Shown: positions 41,029-47,405 of the stretch, one piece after another
Layout of the letters: every line of letters begins with the position of its first letter
Numbering within the stretch: the stretch's first letter is position 1
Assembly: GCF_044068515.1 (NCBI RefSeq)
Contig: NZ_JBIPKI010000015.1
Coordinates: 1-47,405, forward strand
Reading direction: 5' to 3'
From: Desulfurivibrio sp044068515
GTDB taxonomy: Bacteria > Desulfobacterota > Desulfobulbia > Desulfobulbales > Desulfurivibrionaceae
Length of the DNA: 47,405 nucleotides
Notes under the pieces: model-generated
Told to the model about the DNA's origin: nothing
Seen by the model: only the letters and a program-made list of their open reading frames with translations
Database searches by the model: none
Program-made: the position numbers and the translations under genes

Positions 41029-41826
41029 ATGGAATTGATATCCGTAGATCGGACCAAATGCAAACGGGACGGGATCTGCATGGCGGAATGCCCCTTCAGT
41101 CTGATCGCCGAAAGCGAGGACGGCGGCTTCCCCACGGCCCGGCGGGCAGCGGCCAAGATCTGCATCGACTGCGGTCACTGCCTGGCGGTCTGCCCCCACG
41201 GGGCCCTGACCTTGAAGGGCCAGAGCCCGGCCACTTGCCTGCCCGTCAACCGCAAGCTGGGTCCCGCCCCGGAAGCAGCCGCCCAATTTCTCCGCAGCCG
41301 GCGGTCCATTCGTACCTACAAGGACAAGCCGGTGCCCCGGGAAGTTCTGGCAGAATTGCTGGACATCAGCCGCTGGGCCCCTTCGGCCAAAAACGCCCAG
41401 CCCACCAAGTGGCTGGTCATTGAATCAGCGGCCGAACTGCAAAAGCTGATCGGCCTGGTGGTGGACTGGCTGCAGGAAAACCAAGCCTTCCCCGGAGTGG
41501 TCAGAGCCTGGGTTCAGGAGGGCCGGGATCTGGTACTGCACGGGGCCCCCCACCTGGTCGTCGCCTACGCCGATAAAAAAGCCCTGAAGCCGGAAATTGA
41601 CTGCACCATCGCCCTAACTTATCTCGATCTGGCCGCCCACGGCCAAGGGCTCGGCACCTGCTGGGCCGGGATCTTTCTGGGCGCCGCTTTCAACCACCCG
41701 CCCCTGATGGCCGCCCTGGACCTGCCGGAAAATCATCTGGTCCACGGCGCCCTGATGCTGGGCTACCCCAAGTTCCGCTACGCCCGCATTCCCCAGCGCA
41801 AGCCCCTGCAGGTAATCTGGCGCTAG
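41029..41826 (+). CDS. Nitroreductase-family protein with N-terminal ferredoxin domain
   Basis: A 265-residue flavoenzyme. Residues 1-60 form a two-cluster ferredoxin: site 1 is C11-x5-C17-x3-C21P with Asp14 in the place of the usual Cys; site 2 is CIDCGHCLAVCP (C45, C48, C51, C55), standard [4Fe-4S]. Residues 85-265 are a nitroreductase fold: RRSIRTYKDKPV, DISRWAPSAKNAQPTKW (FMN phosphate region), and GTCWAGIFL. It probably passes electrons from a ferredoxin donor to FMN; the true substrate is unknown. ATG 41029 follows AAGGA. Confidence 0.92.
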   Translation: MELISVDRTKCKRDGICMAECPFSLIAESEDGGFPTARRAAAKICIDCGHCLAVCPHGALTLKGQSPATCLPVNRKLGPAPEAAAQFLRSRRSIRTYKDKPVPREVLAELLDISRWAPSAKNAQPTKWLVIESAAELQKLIGLVVDWLQENQAFPGVVRAWVQEGRDLVLHGAPHLVVAYADKKALKPEIDCTIALTYLDLAAHGQGLGTCWAGIFLGAAFNHPPLMAALDLPENHLVHGALMLGYPKFRYARIPQRKPLQVIWR

Positions 41827-41869
41827 AAAAATTTCCGGCGCCGTGACAAGAGCCACGTCGCCGGAAAAA
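41827..41869 (-). terminator. Intrinsic terminator of the metV operon
   Basis: TTTCCGGCG (41832-41840) pairs with CGCCGGAAA (41859-41867), extended by CGTG/CACG inside. On the minus strand TTTTT follows (plus 41827-41831). It also lies just after the nitroreductase stop, so it may act in both directions. Confidence 0.75.
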
Positions 41870-41897
41870 GCCAGTCCCAAGCTGTCCGCTCGTTTGG

Positions 41898-42566
41898 CTA
41901 AACGGTCAGATCGTCGCGTACGGTTCGGCGGGGGCCACCATGGCCGGCGGGGCGCCAGTCCCGAATGGGGGCCACCCGGGCAAGATCCTCTTGGCGCTCG
42001 AAACGGCTGAGCCGGTCATGGATGGCCTGCCAGACGCAGAGCACTTCCGGGTGAATCTCGCAGCGGCCATCCACCGAACCGCCGCAGGGCCCATTCATCA
42101 GGCTCTTGGCGCAACGGGCCACCGGGCACAGCCCCCCCGTGAGATGGAGGACGCAATCGCCGCAGCCGGCGCACTGCTCGCTCCAGACGCCCTGCTCGGC
42201 CGAACCGCCGAAGAAAGTGGTGTTGACCGCCGGATAGACCAGGTCCAGGGGACGCAGATTGGCGATGAAGTTGACCCCCACCCCGCAGGCCATGGAAACG
42301 ATGGCGTCATATTCGCCCTGCCACTGGTCGATCTCATCGACGTATTCCTTGTCGCACTGGCGGACCAGGGTGGCTCCCCAGACCTCCCCCGGTTGGCCGG
42401 CTTTCTGCTTGCCCAGGCGGATCAGGGAGCAAAGCAACTCCACTTCCCGTTCGCCGCCGGCCGAACAGACCGAGACGCAGCCCCGGCAGCCCAGCACCAG
42501 AACCCGTTCGGTATCCCGGACCATCTCGACGATTTCATTGATCGGCTTACGTTCGGCAATAATCAT
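41898..42566 (-). CDS. metV: MetV-like methylenetetrahydrofolate reductase C-terminal-type zinc/Fe-S protein
   Basis: A 222-residue Cys-rich protein. Its N-half has VLVLGCRGCVSVCSAGGEREVELL and VRQCDKEY; the second half has CAGCGDCVLHLTGGLCPVARCAKSLMNGPCGGS and GRCEIH. The AKSLMNGPCGG block is the hallmark of MetV, the partner of MetF in the Wood-Ljungdahl methyl branch of acetogens and many sulfate reducers. metF is not next to it here. Its ATG overlaps the mvhD stop (ATGA). It probably acts in electron transfer to or from a methylene-THF reductase encoded elsewhere. Confidence 0.9.
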   Translation of the reverse strand: MIIAERKPINEIVEMVRDTERVLVLGCRGCVSVCSAGGEREVELLCSLIRLGKQKAGQPGEVWGATLVRQCDKEYVDEIDQWQGEYDAIVSMACGVGVNFIANLRPLDLVYPAVNTTFFGGSAEQGVWSEQCAGCGDCVLHLTGGLCPVARCAKSLMNGPCGGSVDGRCEIHPEVLCVWQAIHDRLSRFERQEDLARVAPIRDWRPAGHGGPRRTVRDDLTV

Positions 42567-42985
42567 GATTGTTCCCCCCTGAACGGACTCGGACCGAGTT
42601 CCGTGATTTTTTCGTTCATCTCCCGGGTCACCCGGACAAACTCGGGATGAAAACCCCGCTCCAGGTGAAACATCTCAATCCGGCCGACCTCGGTCCCCAG
42701 TTCCGCCAGCGCCTTTTGCACCGCGAGAACCCGCCGGGCCGCGCGCTGGCTGCCCATCAGGTTATGGCACTGGTCGGGCGGGCAGGCGATCACGCAGACT
42801 CCGTCGGCCCCTTTTTCAAAGGCTTCCAGCAGGACGGACACCTGGAGCTTACCGCCGCAGACCAGGCGGTTGATGTTGGCGTTGGCCGGAAAACCGTCGG
42901 CCCTCATGCCTTCCCGGCCCTCGGCGCAGGCCTGCTGGGAGGTGTAATGACAGCAGAAAACTTGCAGATTCGGCGTAAAACTCAT
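42563..42985 (-). CDS. mvhD: MvhD-like hydrogenase iron-sulfur subunit
   Basis: A 140-residue protein of the MvhD/FrhD type, carrying a [2Fe-2S] cluster and normally linking HdrA to an electron donor. It has VFCCHYTSQQACAEG near the start, VCGGKLQVSVLLEAFEKGADGVCVIACPPDQCHNLMGSQRAARRV in the middle, and a helical end. The ATG at 42985 is used; the open frame to 43027 lacks a start signal. It lies 16 nt after the HdrC-like gene and is coupled to metV. No hdrA is nearby. Confidence 0.9.
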   Translation of the reverse strand: MSFTPNLQVFCCHYTSQQACAEGREGMRADGFPANANINRLVCGGKLQVSVLLEAFEKGADGVCVIACPPDQCHNLMGSQRAARRVLAVQKALAELGTEVGRIEMFHLERGFHPEFVRVTREMNEKITELGPSPFRGEQS

Positions 42986-43001
42986 TTTCCCCTCCCTGGC
43001 C

Positions 43002-43568
43002 TCAGCGGTCGGTGCCGCAGGCGGCAATCAAACGCTCGTCGGCGGATTCATTGAGATTGATAGCCTGGACCGGACACTCGGCGGGACAGATCCCGCAGGC
43101 CCGACATTCCTTGGGGTCGATATAAGCCCGGCCACCTTCATCGATCACCGGAATCCGCCAGGGGCAGACCCTGACACAGGTGAGGCAGGAGACGCATTGA
43201 TCCCGATCGACCCAGGCGGACTTGCCCTGATCGAGCAGGTCCTGCTCGGTGAGCAGTCCCTGGTCCAGAGCCAGCTTGCGCAAGGCGGAGACAATCTCGG
43301 CAAAGCGGACATCCTGGGGACAGACGAAAACGCAACTGCGGCAGTTTGAGCAGTACCAAACCAGTTCGGAGGTCAAAAGCTGCTCCTTGAGGCCCAGGCG
43401 GATCATATGAATGATCCGGCGCGGGTCGAAGTCCGGAATCGCCTGGCTGACCGGGCAGGCCCCGCTGCAGGCCCCGCAGGAATAGCAGCTGTTCAGATGC
43501 TCGCCGCCGGGCAAGGCCGTTACTTCGGCACTGAAAGCCGCATTGATTTCTTTGTTGGTAATCGCCAT
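43002..43568 (-). CDS. HdrC-like protein fused to a two-cluster ferredoxin
   Basis: A 188-residue iron-sulfur protein with four clusters by motif. N-terminal HdrC-like part: CYSCGACSGACPV (about 28-40) and CSNCRSCVFVCP (about 74-85). C-terminal ferredoxin part: CVSCLTCVRVCP (about 129-140) and CRACGICPAECP (about 156-167). It starts at ATG 43568 after GGGGAAAG. First gene of the operon HdrC-like, mvhD, metV, with a strong promoter at 43664-43692. It probably relays electrons to MvhD. HdrB, the usual partner of HdrC, is absent locally. Confidence 0.9.
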   Translation of the reverse strand: MAITNKEINAAFSAEVTALPGGEHLNSCYSCGACSGACPVSQAIPDFDPRRIIHMIRLGLKEQLLTSELVWYCSNCRSCVFVCPQDVRFAEIVSALRKLALDQGLLTEQDLLDQGKSAWVDRDQCVSCLTCVRVCPWRIPVIDEGGRAYIDPKECRACGICPAECPVQAINLNESADERLIAACGTDR

Positions 43569-43663
43569 AAACTTTCCCCTGTTTAACCTGAATGAACTGA
43601 TCAGGCCGGGAAGGCCGCAGCCCCCGGCCCGGAGCCGGAACAGCATAAAAAAAACAGCCACGC

Positions 43664-43692
43664 ATGCTAACGAAAAGGGGCGGCTTTGTCAA
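43664..43692 (-). promoter_or_regulatory. Sigma70-type promoter of the hdrC-mvhD-metV operon
   Basis: Minus strand TTGACA (plus 43687-43692), 17-bp spacer, TAGCAT (plus 43664-43669). About 95 nt upstream of the first ATG. Confidence 0.72.
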
Positions 43693-43937
43693 CCGCCGGG
43701 CGGTCCCCGCCCCGCCCTCCCCGGCTGCGTTGCTAAAAAATCGACCGGGCCGCGGCAAGGTTTCACTCCCCCAAAGCCCTGCCGGGGCCAAACCAAACTT
43801 ACCGTTTTTATCTTGCCCCAACCCGTGCCGGGGAGCGACGGTGGGGCTCGGCTGCCACCTTGGTGCATAGACCGGGAACGGTTCCGCCGGCCCGCAAAGT
43901 TGCGCGGGCAACGGCAATCTGCCCGGCTGCAAGTTTA
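43693..43937. other. Gap between kpsF and the hdrC operon
   Basis: A GC-rich stretch. GCCCGC (43890-43895) and GCGGGC (43904-43909) can pair as a weak hairpin after kpsF. No T-run and no plausible gene was seen. Confidence 0.4.
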
Positions 43938-44912
43938 TTATACCAGGAAGCGGAATTCCCCTTTACCGAGCAAATCCTGCAGATGCAGAATGCCGACCAG
44001 GCGCCGGGCGTCGTCGGTGACCGGCAGCACCGTCACCTCGTAGCGCTGCATGATGCTCAGGGCATCGGCGGCCAGCAGATCGGCGCTGATCCTCTTGGGG
44101 CCGGCGGTCATGACCTGGGCCAGGCTGAGGGAGGCGAAATCCTCGGCACCGGCCAGGGTCCGGCGGACATCGCCATCGGTGAGAATACCCGCCATTTCCC
44201 GGCCGTCGGCGGCCATCACCAGAACCGCGCCGAGATTCTTGCGATTGAGTTCCGCCACCGCCTCGGCCAGGCTGGCTTCAACCCCCACCATCGGAATTTC
44301 AGCCCCGGTCAGCATAACCTCGGCCACCCGGACCTTGAGGCGTTCCCCGAGGCTGCCGCCGGGATGATTGCGGCGAAAGGCGCGGGCATCGAATTTTTTT
44401 CGATTCAGCAGGACTACCGCCAGGGCATCGCCCAAGGCCAGGGAAGCGGTGGTGCTGGCGGTGGGGGCCAATCCCAGGGGACAGGCCTCGCGCGGCACGG
44501 TGACGGTCAGAACCACATCGGCCCCGGAGGCCATGCTCGATTCGGGCCGGCCGGTCATGGCAATAATCTTGGCCCCCCGTTTTTTCAGGGTAGGCAAAAG
44601 CTGGTTGAGTTCCGCCGTCTCGCCGCTGTACGAAATAGCCAGAATCACGTCCCGGGGGTCAACAATCCCGAGATCGCCGTGGACCGCCTCCACCGGATGG
44701 AGGAAAAAAGCCGGTGTCCCGGTGCTGTTGAGGGTGGCGGCGATCTTCTGACCGATTACCCCCGACTTGCCGATGCCGGTGATCACCAGGCGGCTGGGGC
44801 AGGCCATGATCAACTCCACCGCCCGGGCGAAGTTTTCCCCCACCTGGTCGATCAGGGCGACAATCCCCTCCGCTTCGATCCGCAGAACCTCGCGGGCCTG
44901 CTCGATACTCAT
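43938..44912 (-). CDS. kdsD: KpsF/GutQ-type arabinose-5-phosphate isomerase (KdsD)
   Basis: Converts ribulose-5-phosphate to arabinose-5-phosphate for Kdo synthesis. From ATG 44912 (MSIEQAREVLRIEAEGI) the product is 324 residues. It has a SIS domain (about 22-165: ITGIGKSGVIGQKIAATLNSTG, AISYSGETAELNQLLP) and two CBS domains (about 195-320: VMLTGAEIPMV, LTDGDVRRTL, VMTAGPKRI). A TTG start at 44951 is possible with an AGGA nearby. Fits a lipopolysaccharide-making Gram-negative. It is on the same strand as gap, 124 nt downstream. Confidence 0.94.
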   Translation of the reverse strand: MSIEQAREVLRIEAEGIVALIDQVGENFARAVELIMACPSRLVITGIGKSGVIGQKIAATLNSTGTPAFFLHPVEAVHGDLGIVDPRDVILAISYSGETAELNQLLPTLKKRGAKIIAMTGRPESSMASGADVVLTVTVPREACPLGLAPTASTTASLALGDALAVVLLNRKKFDARAFRRNHPGGSLGERLKVRVAEVMLTGAEIPMVGVEASLAEAVAELNRKNLGAVLVMAADGREMAGILTDGDVRRTLAGAEDFASLSLAQVMTAGPKRISADLLAADALSIMQRYEVTVLPVTDDARRLVGILHLQDLLGKGEFRFLV

Positions 44913-45036
44913 GGAAGCCTGTTCTTGCTCGGCAAGGTTGACCAAGACCAATAATCCTCGAAGATATTAAAGATGCTCCATGCCGACAGCGGCGGGCCGA
45001 CCACCAGGCCGGCCCCGGCCGGGCTTGAAGCTGTTT

Positions 45037-46245
45037 TTAGACCAGCTGCTCGGCGATGCTCACCGTCCGGTCGCCGAGCATGTTGGTGTAGCTGCCCAGT
45101 TCGTTGTCGTACCAGCCATAGATCACCGCCTGGGTCACCGGCACCTCGACCCGGTCGGGAGCGCCGGCACAGTTGAACTGGCCAAGGTTGACGCTGATGC
45201 TGGCGGTCCGGGTATGGGTTTCCCGGCCTTCAATCACCGCCGCGGCGGCGGGATTGCCTATGATGTCGCTGGAAACCAGTTGCTCGTCGGCGTATTGGAG
45301 ATAGCTGGTCTGGCGGCCGTAGTCGCGGTAAACGTTGTTGATCAACTCCCGCTTGATCGGCTGACCCTCGTCATCCTGGAAGTTGACCACCAGGATGATC
45401 AGCGAACCGCTGGAGGTGGGAATCCGCACCGATTCGGCGATGAAGCCGATCTGCTTCATTTCGGGAATCACCAGGGGCAGGGCCTTGGCCGCCCCGGTGG
45501 AGGTCAGAATGATATTGTTGAGGATGCTGCGGTTCTTGCGCAGATCAGTGGCTCCGCTCTTGGGCAGGCGGTCGAGTACCGGCTGGCTGCCGGTGGCGGC
45601 ATGGACGGTGACCATCGAGGCGCTCAGGAACTTGTCGGCCCCGAAATAATCAAGCAGGGGCTTGACCATGAAAGAAAGGCAGGTGGTGGTGCAGGAGGCG
45701 GCCGAAACCAGGACATGGCGGGCGGGGTCGTAATCTCCGTCATTGATTCCCATCACCGTGGTCACCGCGTCGGCGGGCATCTCGATGCCCTTCTGCTTGA
45801 TTTTGAAGGGGGCCGAGAGCAGCACCTTTTCCGCCCCGCCCTGGAGATGACCGCGCAGAGCGCCCCGGGCGTCGTCGGCATCGACGGTGGGGTCGGTGAA
45901 GGCCCCGGTGGTGTCCACTACCAGCCGGACTCCGTTCTCCTTCCAAGCAATCCCCTTGGGGTCGCGGGACTGGCGCAGGATTTTGACCGGGATCCCGTCC
46001 ACTGTCATGGTGCCGGCGGCTTCGTCAAGGTTTTCGACCAGGCGGGCGGGGGCTTTGCAGCCATACAGATAAGCCCCCAGGCGGCCGTAGGTGCTGTCCC
46101 GCTCGATGATCCCGGCGATATCGTTGAGCGAGGTCCCGACCTCGCGGCCGACATTGACCACAATCTCGGCAAAGAATTTGCGGGAAACATGATGCCACAA
46201 AGAGAGCTTACCGATCCGGCCGAGGCCGTTGATCCCTAACTTCAT
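45037..46245 (-). CDS. gap: Divergent glyceraldehyde-3-phosphate dehydrogenase
   Basis: A 402-residue GAPDH-family oxidoreductase, about 65 longer than the usual enzyme. The NAD motif is INGLGRIGK (usually INGFGRIGR). The catalytic block reads SAASCTTTCLSF (usually SNASCTTNCL): the nucleophile Cys185 is kept but both Asn positions are changed. His215 (VTVHAATGSQ) and the C-terminal WYDNELGSYTNML are present. Extra length is spread over the N-terminal half (for example after GREVGTSLNDI). It probably still oxidises an aldehyde-phosphate; the substrate may be GAP or erythrose-4-phosphate, and coenzyme preference cannot be read. Confidence 0.88.
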   Translation of the reverse strand: MKLGINGLGRIGKLSLWHHVSRKFFAEIVVNVGREVGTSLNDIAGIIERDSTYGRLGAYLYGCKAPARLVENLDEAAGTMTVDGIPVKILRQSRDPKGIAWKENGVRLVVDTTGAFTDPTVDADDARGALRGHLQGGAEKVLLSAPFKIKQKGIEMPADAVTTVMGINDGDYDPARHVLVSAASCTTTCLSFMVKPLLDYFGADKFLSASMVTVHAATGSQPVLDRLPKSGATDLRKNRSILNNIILTSTGAAKALPLVIPEMKQIGFIAESVRIPTSSGSLIILVVNFQDDEGQPIKRELINNVYRDYGRQTSYLQYADEQLVSSDIIGNPAAAAVIEGRETHTRTASISVNLGQFNCAGAPDRVEVPVTQAVIYGWYDNELGSYTNMLGDRTVSIAEQLV

Positions 46246-46356
46246 CGTTACCGATCTCCTTTGGATTTAACTGGCGAGAACTCCAATTGAAGCCCGCGCA
46301 AGCGCCGGGCCACCAAACCTTTTGCCCCTGATTCAGGCAAAAGCGACAAACCATAA

Positions 46357-46385
46357 ATTATACGAAAAGTCGCGCTCGCCCGCAA
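46357..46385 (-). promoter_or_regulatory. Sigma70-type promoter of gap
   Basis: Minus strand TTGCGG (plus 46380-46385), 17-bp spacer, TATAAT (plus 46357-46362). About 105 nt upstream of the ATG at 46245. Confidence 0.65.
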
Positions 46386-46400
46386 GGATAAAGTGCCGGT

Positions 46401-46439
46401 CAGGAGGTGGACCGCGGTTGTTCCAGGGCCAACCTCCTG
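46401..46439 (-). terminator. Hairpin after the radical SAM gene
   Basis: CAGGAGGT (46401-46408) pairs with ACCTCCTG (46432-46439), with a 23-nt loop. A second dyad, GGGGAAA-G-TTTCCCC, lies at 46487-46501. Both are in the 301-nt gap 46246-46546, between the radical SAM stop and the gap promoter; neither has a T-run. Confidence 0.35.
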
Positions 46440-46546
46440 CTGAGCCGCCTGATCCCGGCCCGCTCCAGACCCATAATCAGTCACCGGGGGAAAGTTTCCC
46501 CAGGATTGCCGGACCACAAGGCCACTCCGGCCGGCGGGGCGGGTTT

Positions 46547-47405
46547 TCAGGGCAGGCGCCGGAGCAGGCGAGCGCCGATCCGTTCGTCGAGGCGGCGAAG
46601 ACCGGCCCGGCGGGCGGCGTCCAGGACCCGCTCGTACTCACCGGGCGCCAGGGGCCGGTCCAGGGGGGGATATTTGCCGGCCTGGCCGCAGGGATGGTAC
46701 TGCTCCATAATGTTGACATAGGTGGCGGGAGAAAGTTCATCGGCGATGAACTGCAAGATTGCCTCGCTCTCAGCGGTCCCGCCCGGCATCACCAGGTGAC
46801 GGACCAGCAGGCCCCGCCGGGCCAGACCCCGCCGGTCAAGCTGGAGATCGCCGACCTGGCGGTGCATCTCCAGCAGGGCCGCCCGGGCCTGTTGGGGATA
46901 GTCCGGGGCCTTGGCTAAGCGGCGGGCGCTGGCCGAATCCCAGAACTTGAAATCCGGCATGTAGATATCGACTACCCCGTCCAGCAGGGCCAGGGTCTCC
47001 ACCGCGTCATAACCGCTGGAATTGTAAACCAGGGGCAGTTTAAGGCCCCCCTCGGCGGCGATCTCCAGGGCGGCGAGAATCTGCGCCACCACGTGGCTGG
47101 GGGTGACCAGGTTGATATTGGCGCAGCCCTGGTCCTGCAGGGCCAGCATCATCGCGGCCAGTTCGGCGGCCGTGACCGCTTCACCGGCACCCAGGTGACT
47201 GATCTCGTAATTCTGACAGAAGACGCAGCCCAGGTTGCAGTTGCTGAAAAAGATGGTGCCGGAACCCATCCGCCCCACCAGGGGTTCCTCTTCGCCGAAA
47301 TGGGGGCCGTAGCTGGCCACCACCGCTTGGGCCCCGGTCCGGCAGACGCCGAGTTCCCCGGCCAGACGGTTGACCCCGCAGCGGCGGGGGCACATGTCGC
47401 AAGCG
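46547..47405 (-). CDS. Radical SAM protein, PflX/pyruvate-formate-lyase-activase-like (5' truncated)
   Basis: Reads through the right edge: before MCPRRCG the frame continues as ACD, so the true start is outside. It begins CDMCPRRCGVNRLAGELGVC, a Cys-rich block seen in PflX-type proteins, then FFSNCNLGCVFCQNYEIS with the CX3CX2C radical SAM cluster. The rest (NINLVTPSHVVAQIL, YNSSGYDAVETL, DIYMPDFKFWDS) matches the family. About 285 residues are visible. It probably makes the 5'-deoxyadenosyl radical, but its partner enzyme is not in the window. Confidence 0.9.
   Translation of the reverse strand, partial: ACDMCPRRCGVNRLAGELGVCRTGAQAVVASYGPHFGEEEPLVGRMGSGTIFFSNCNLGCVFCQNYEISHLGAGEAVTAAELAAMMLALQDQGCANINLVTPSHVVAQILAALEIAAEGGLKLPLVYNSSGYDAVETLALLDGVVDIYMPDFKFWDSASARRLAKAPDYPQQARAALLEMHRQVGDLQLDRRGLARRGLLVRHLVMPGGTAESEAILQFIADELSPATYVNIMEQYHPCGQAGKYPPLDRPLAPGEYERVLDAARRAGLRRLDERIGARLLRRLP

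Overview
The window is GC-rich, tightly packed bacterial chromosome of Gram-negative type. It carries a meso-diaminopimelate-type Mur ligase set, Mla-type lipid transport genes and a KpsF/KdsD sugar-phosphate isomerase. The anaerobe-type genes (a metV/mvhD/hdrC-like operon, a NifX/DUF134 pair, a ferredoxin-nitroreductase fusion, a PflX-like radical SAM protein) suggest a sulfate- or sulfur-metabolising Desulfobacterota such as a member of the Desulfobulbales. That assignment is inference; no rRNA or other phylogenetic marker was tested. No tRNA, rRNA, CRISPR array, transposase or prophage gene was seen.

Region 1 (1-12.6 kb, minus strand) is a dcw division and cell-wall cluster in the order mraZ, rsmH, ftsL, ftsI-like, murE, murF, mraY, murD, murG, murC. 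It has a good sigma70-type promoter followed by 10-bp-periodic MraZ boxes. Two things are odd. ftsW is missing from its usual place between murD and murG. The FtsI-like protein keeps the fold and a PASTA domain but has lost all three transpeptidase active-site motifs (SxxK reads ALRS, no SSN, no KTG). Region 2 (12.6-15.6 kb, plus) has typA/bipA and a zinc-ribbon rhomboid protease.

Region 3 (15.6-20 kb, minus) is an envelope-stress block: a glycine-zipper lipoprotein, a DegQ/HtrA protease, a zinc-finger anti-sigma factor and an ECF sigma factor. Two sites of the form GGAACTT-N17-TCTG lie here. One is just upstream of the sigma gene. The other starts a roughly 110-nt stretch of three perfect hairpins between the anti-sigma gene and degQ, which looks like a sigma-E-type small RNA. 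Region 4 (20.2-26.3 kb, plus) has a conserved hypothetical gene, thiL, uvrB, a DUF374 acyltransferase and a single ORF fusing endonuclease III to exonuclease III, which would combine two successive base-excision-repair steps in one chain.

Region 5 (26.4-30.5 kb, minus) is an Mla-type phospholipid transport operon (E, F, D, auxiliary lipoprotein), interrupted between mlaE and mlaF by two 165-bp near-identical hairpin-rich repeats. Region 6 (30.8-36.3 kb, minus) has purE-purK, adk, and a two-gene unit of an HD-GYP protein with a decayed GGDEF domain plus a secreted NosL-like protein. Region 7 (36.6-41.8 kb) has the NifX-like/DUF134 convergent pair, three hydrolases (endonuclease/exonuclease/phosphatase, alpha/beta hydrolase, membrane metallophosphoesterase) and the ferredoxin-nitroreductase. 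Region 8 (41.9-47.4 kb, minus) has the hdrC-like/mvhD/metV redox operon, a KpsF isomerase, a divergent GAPDH and a PflX-like radical SAM protein cut by the window edge. All functions come from reading protein motifs; no database search was run.
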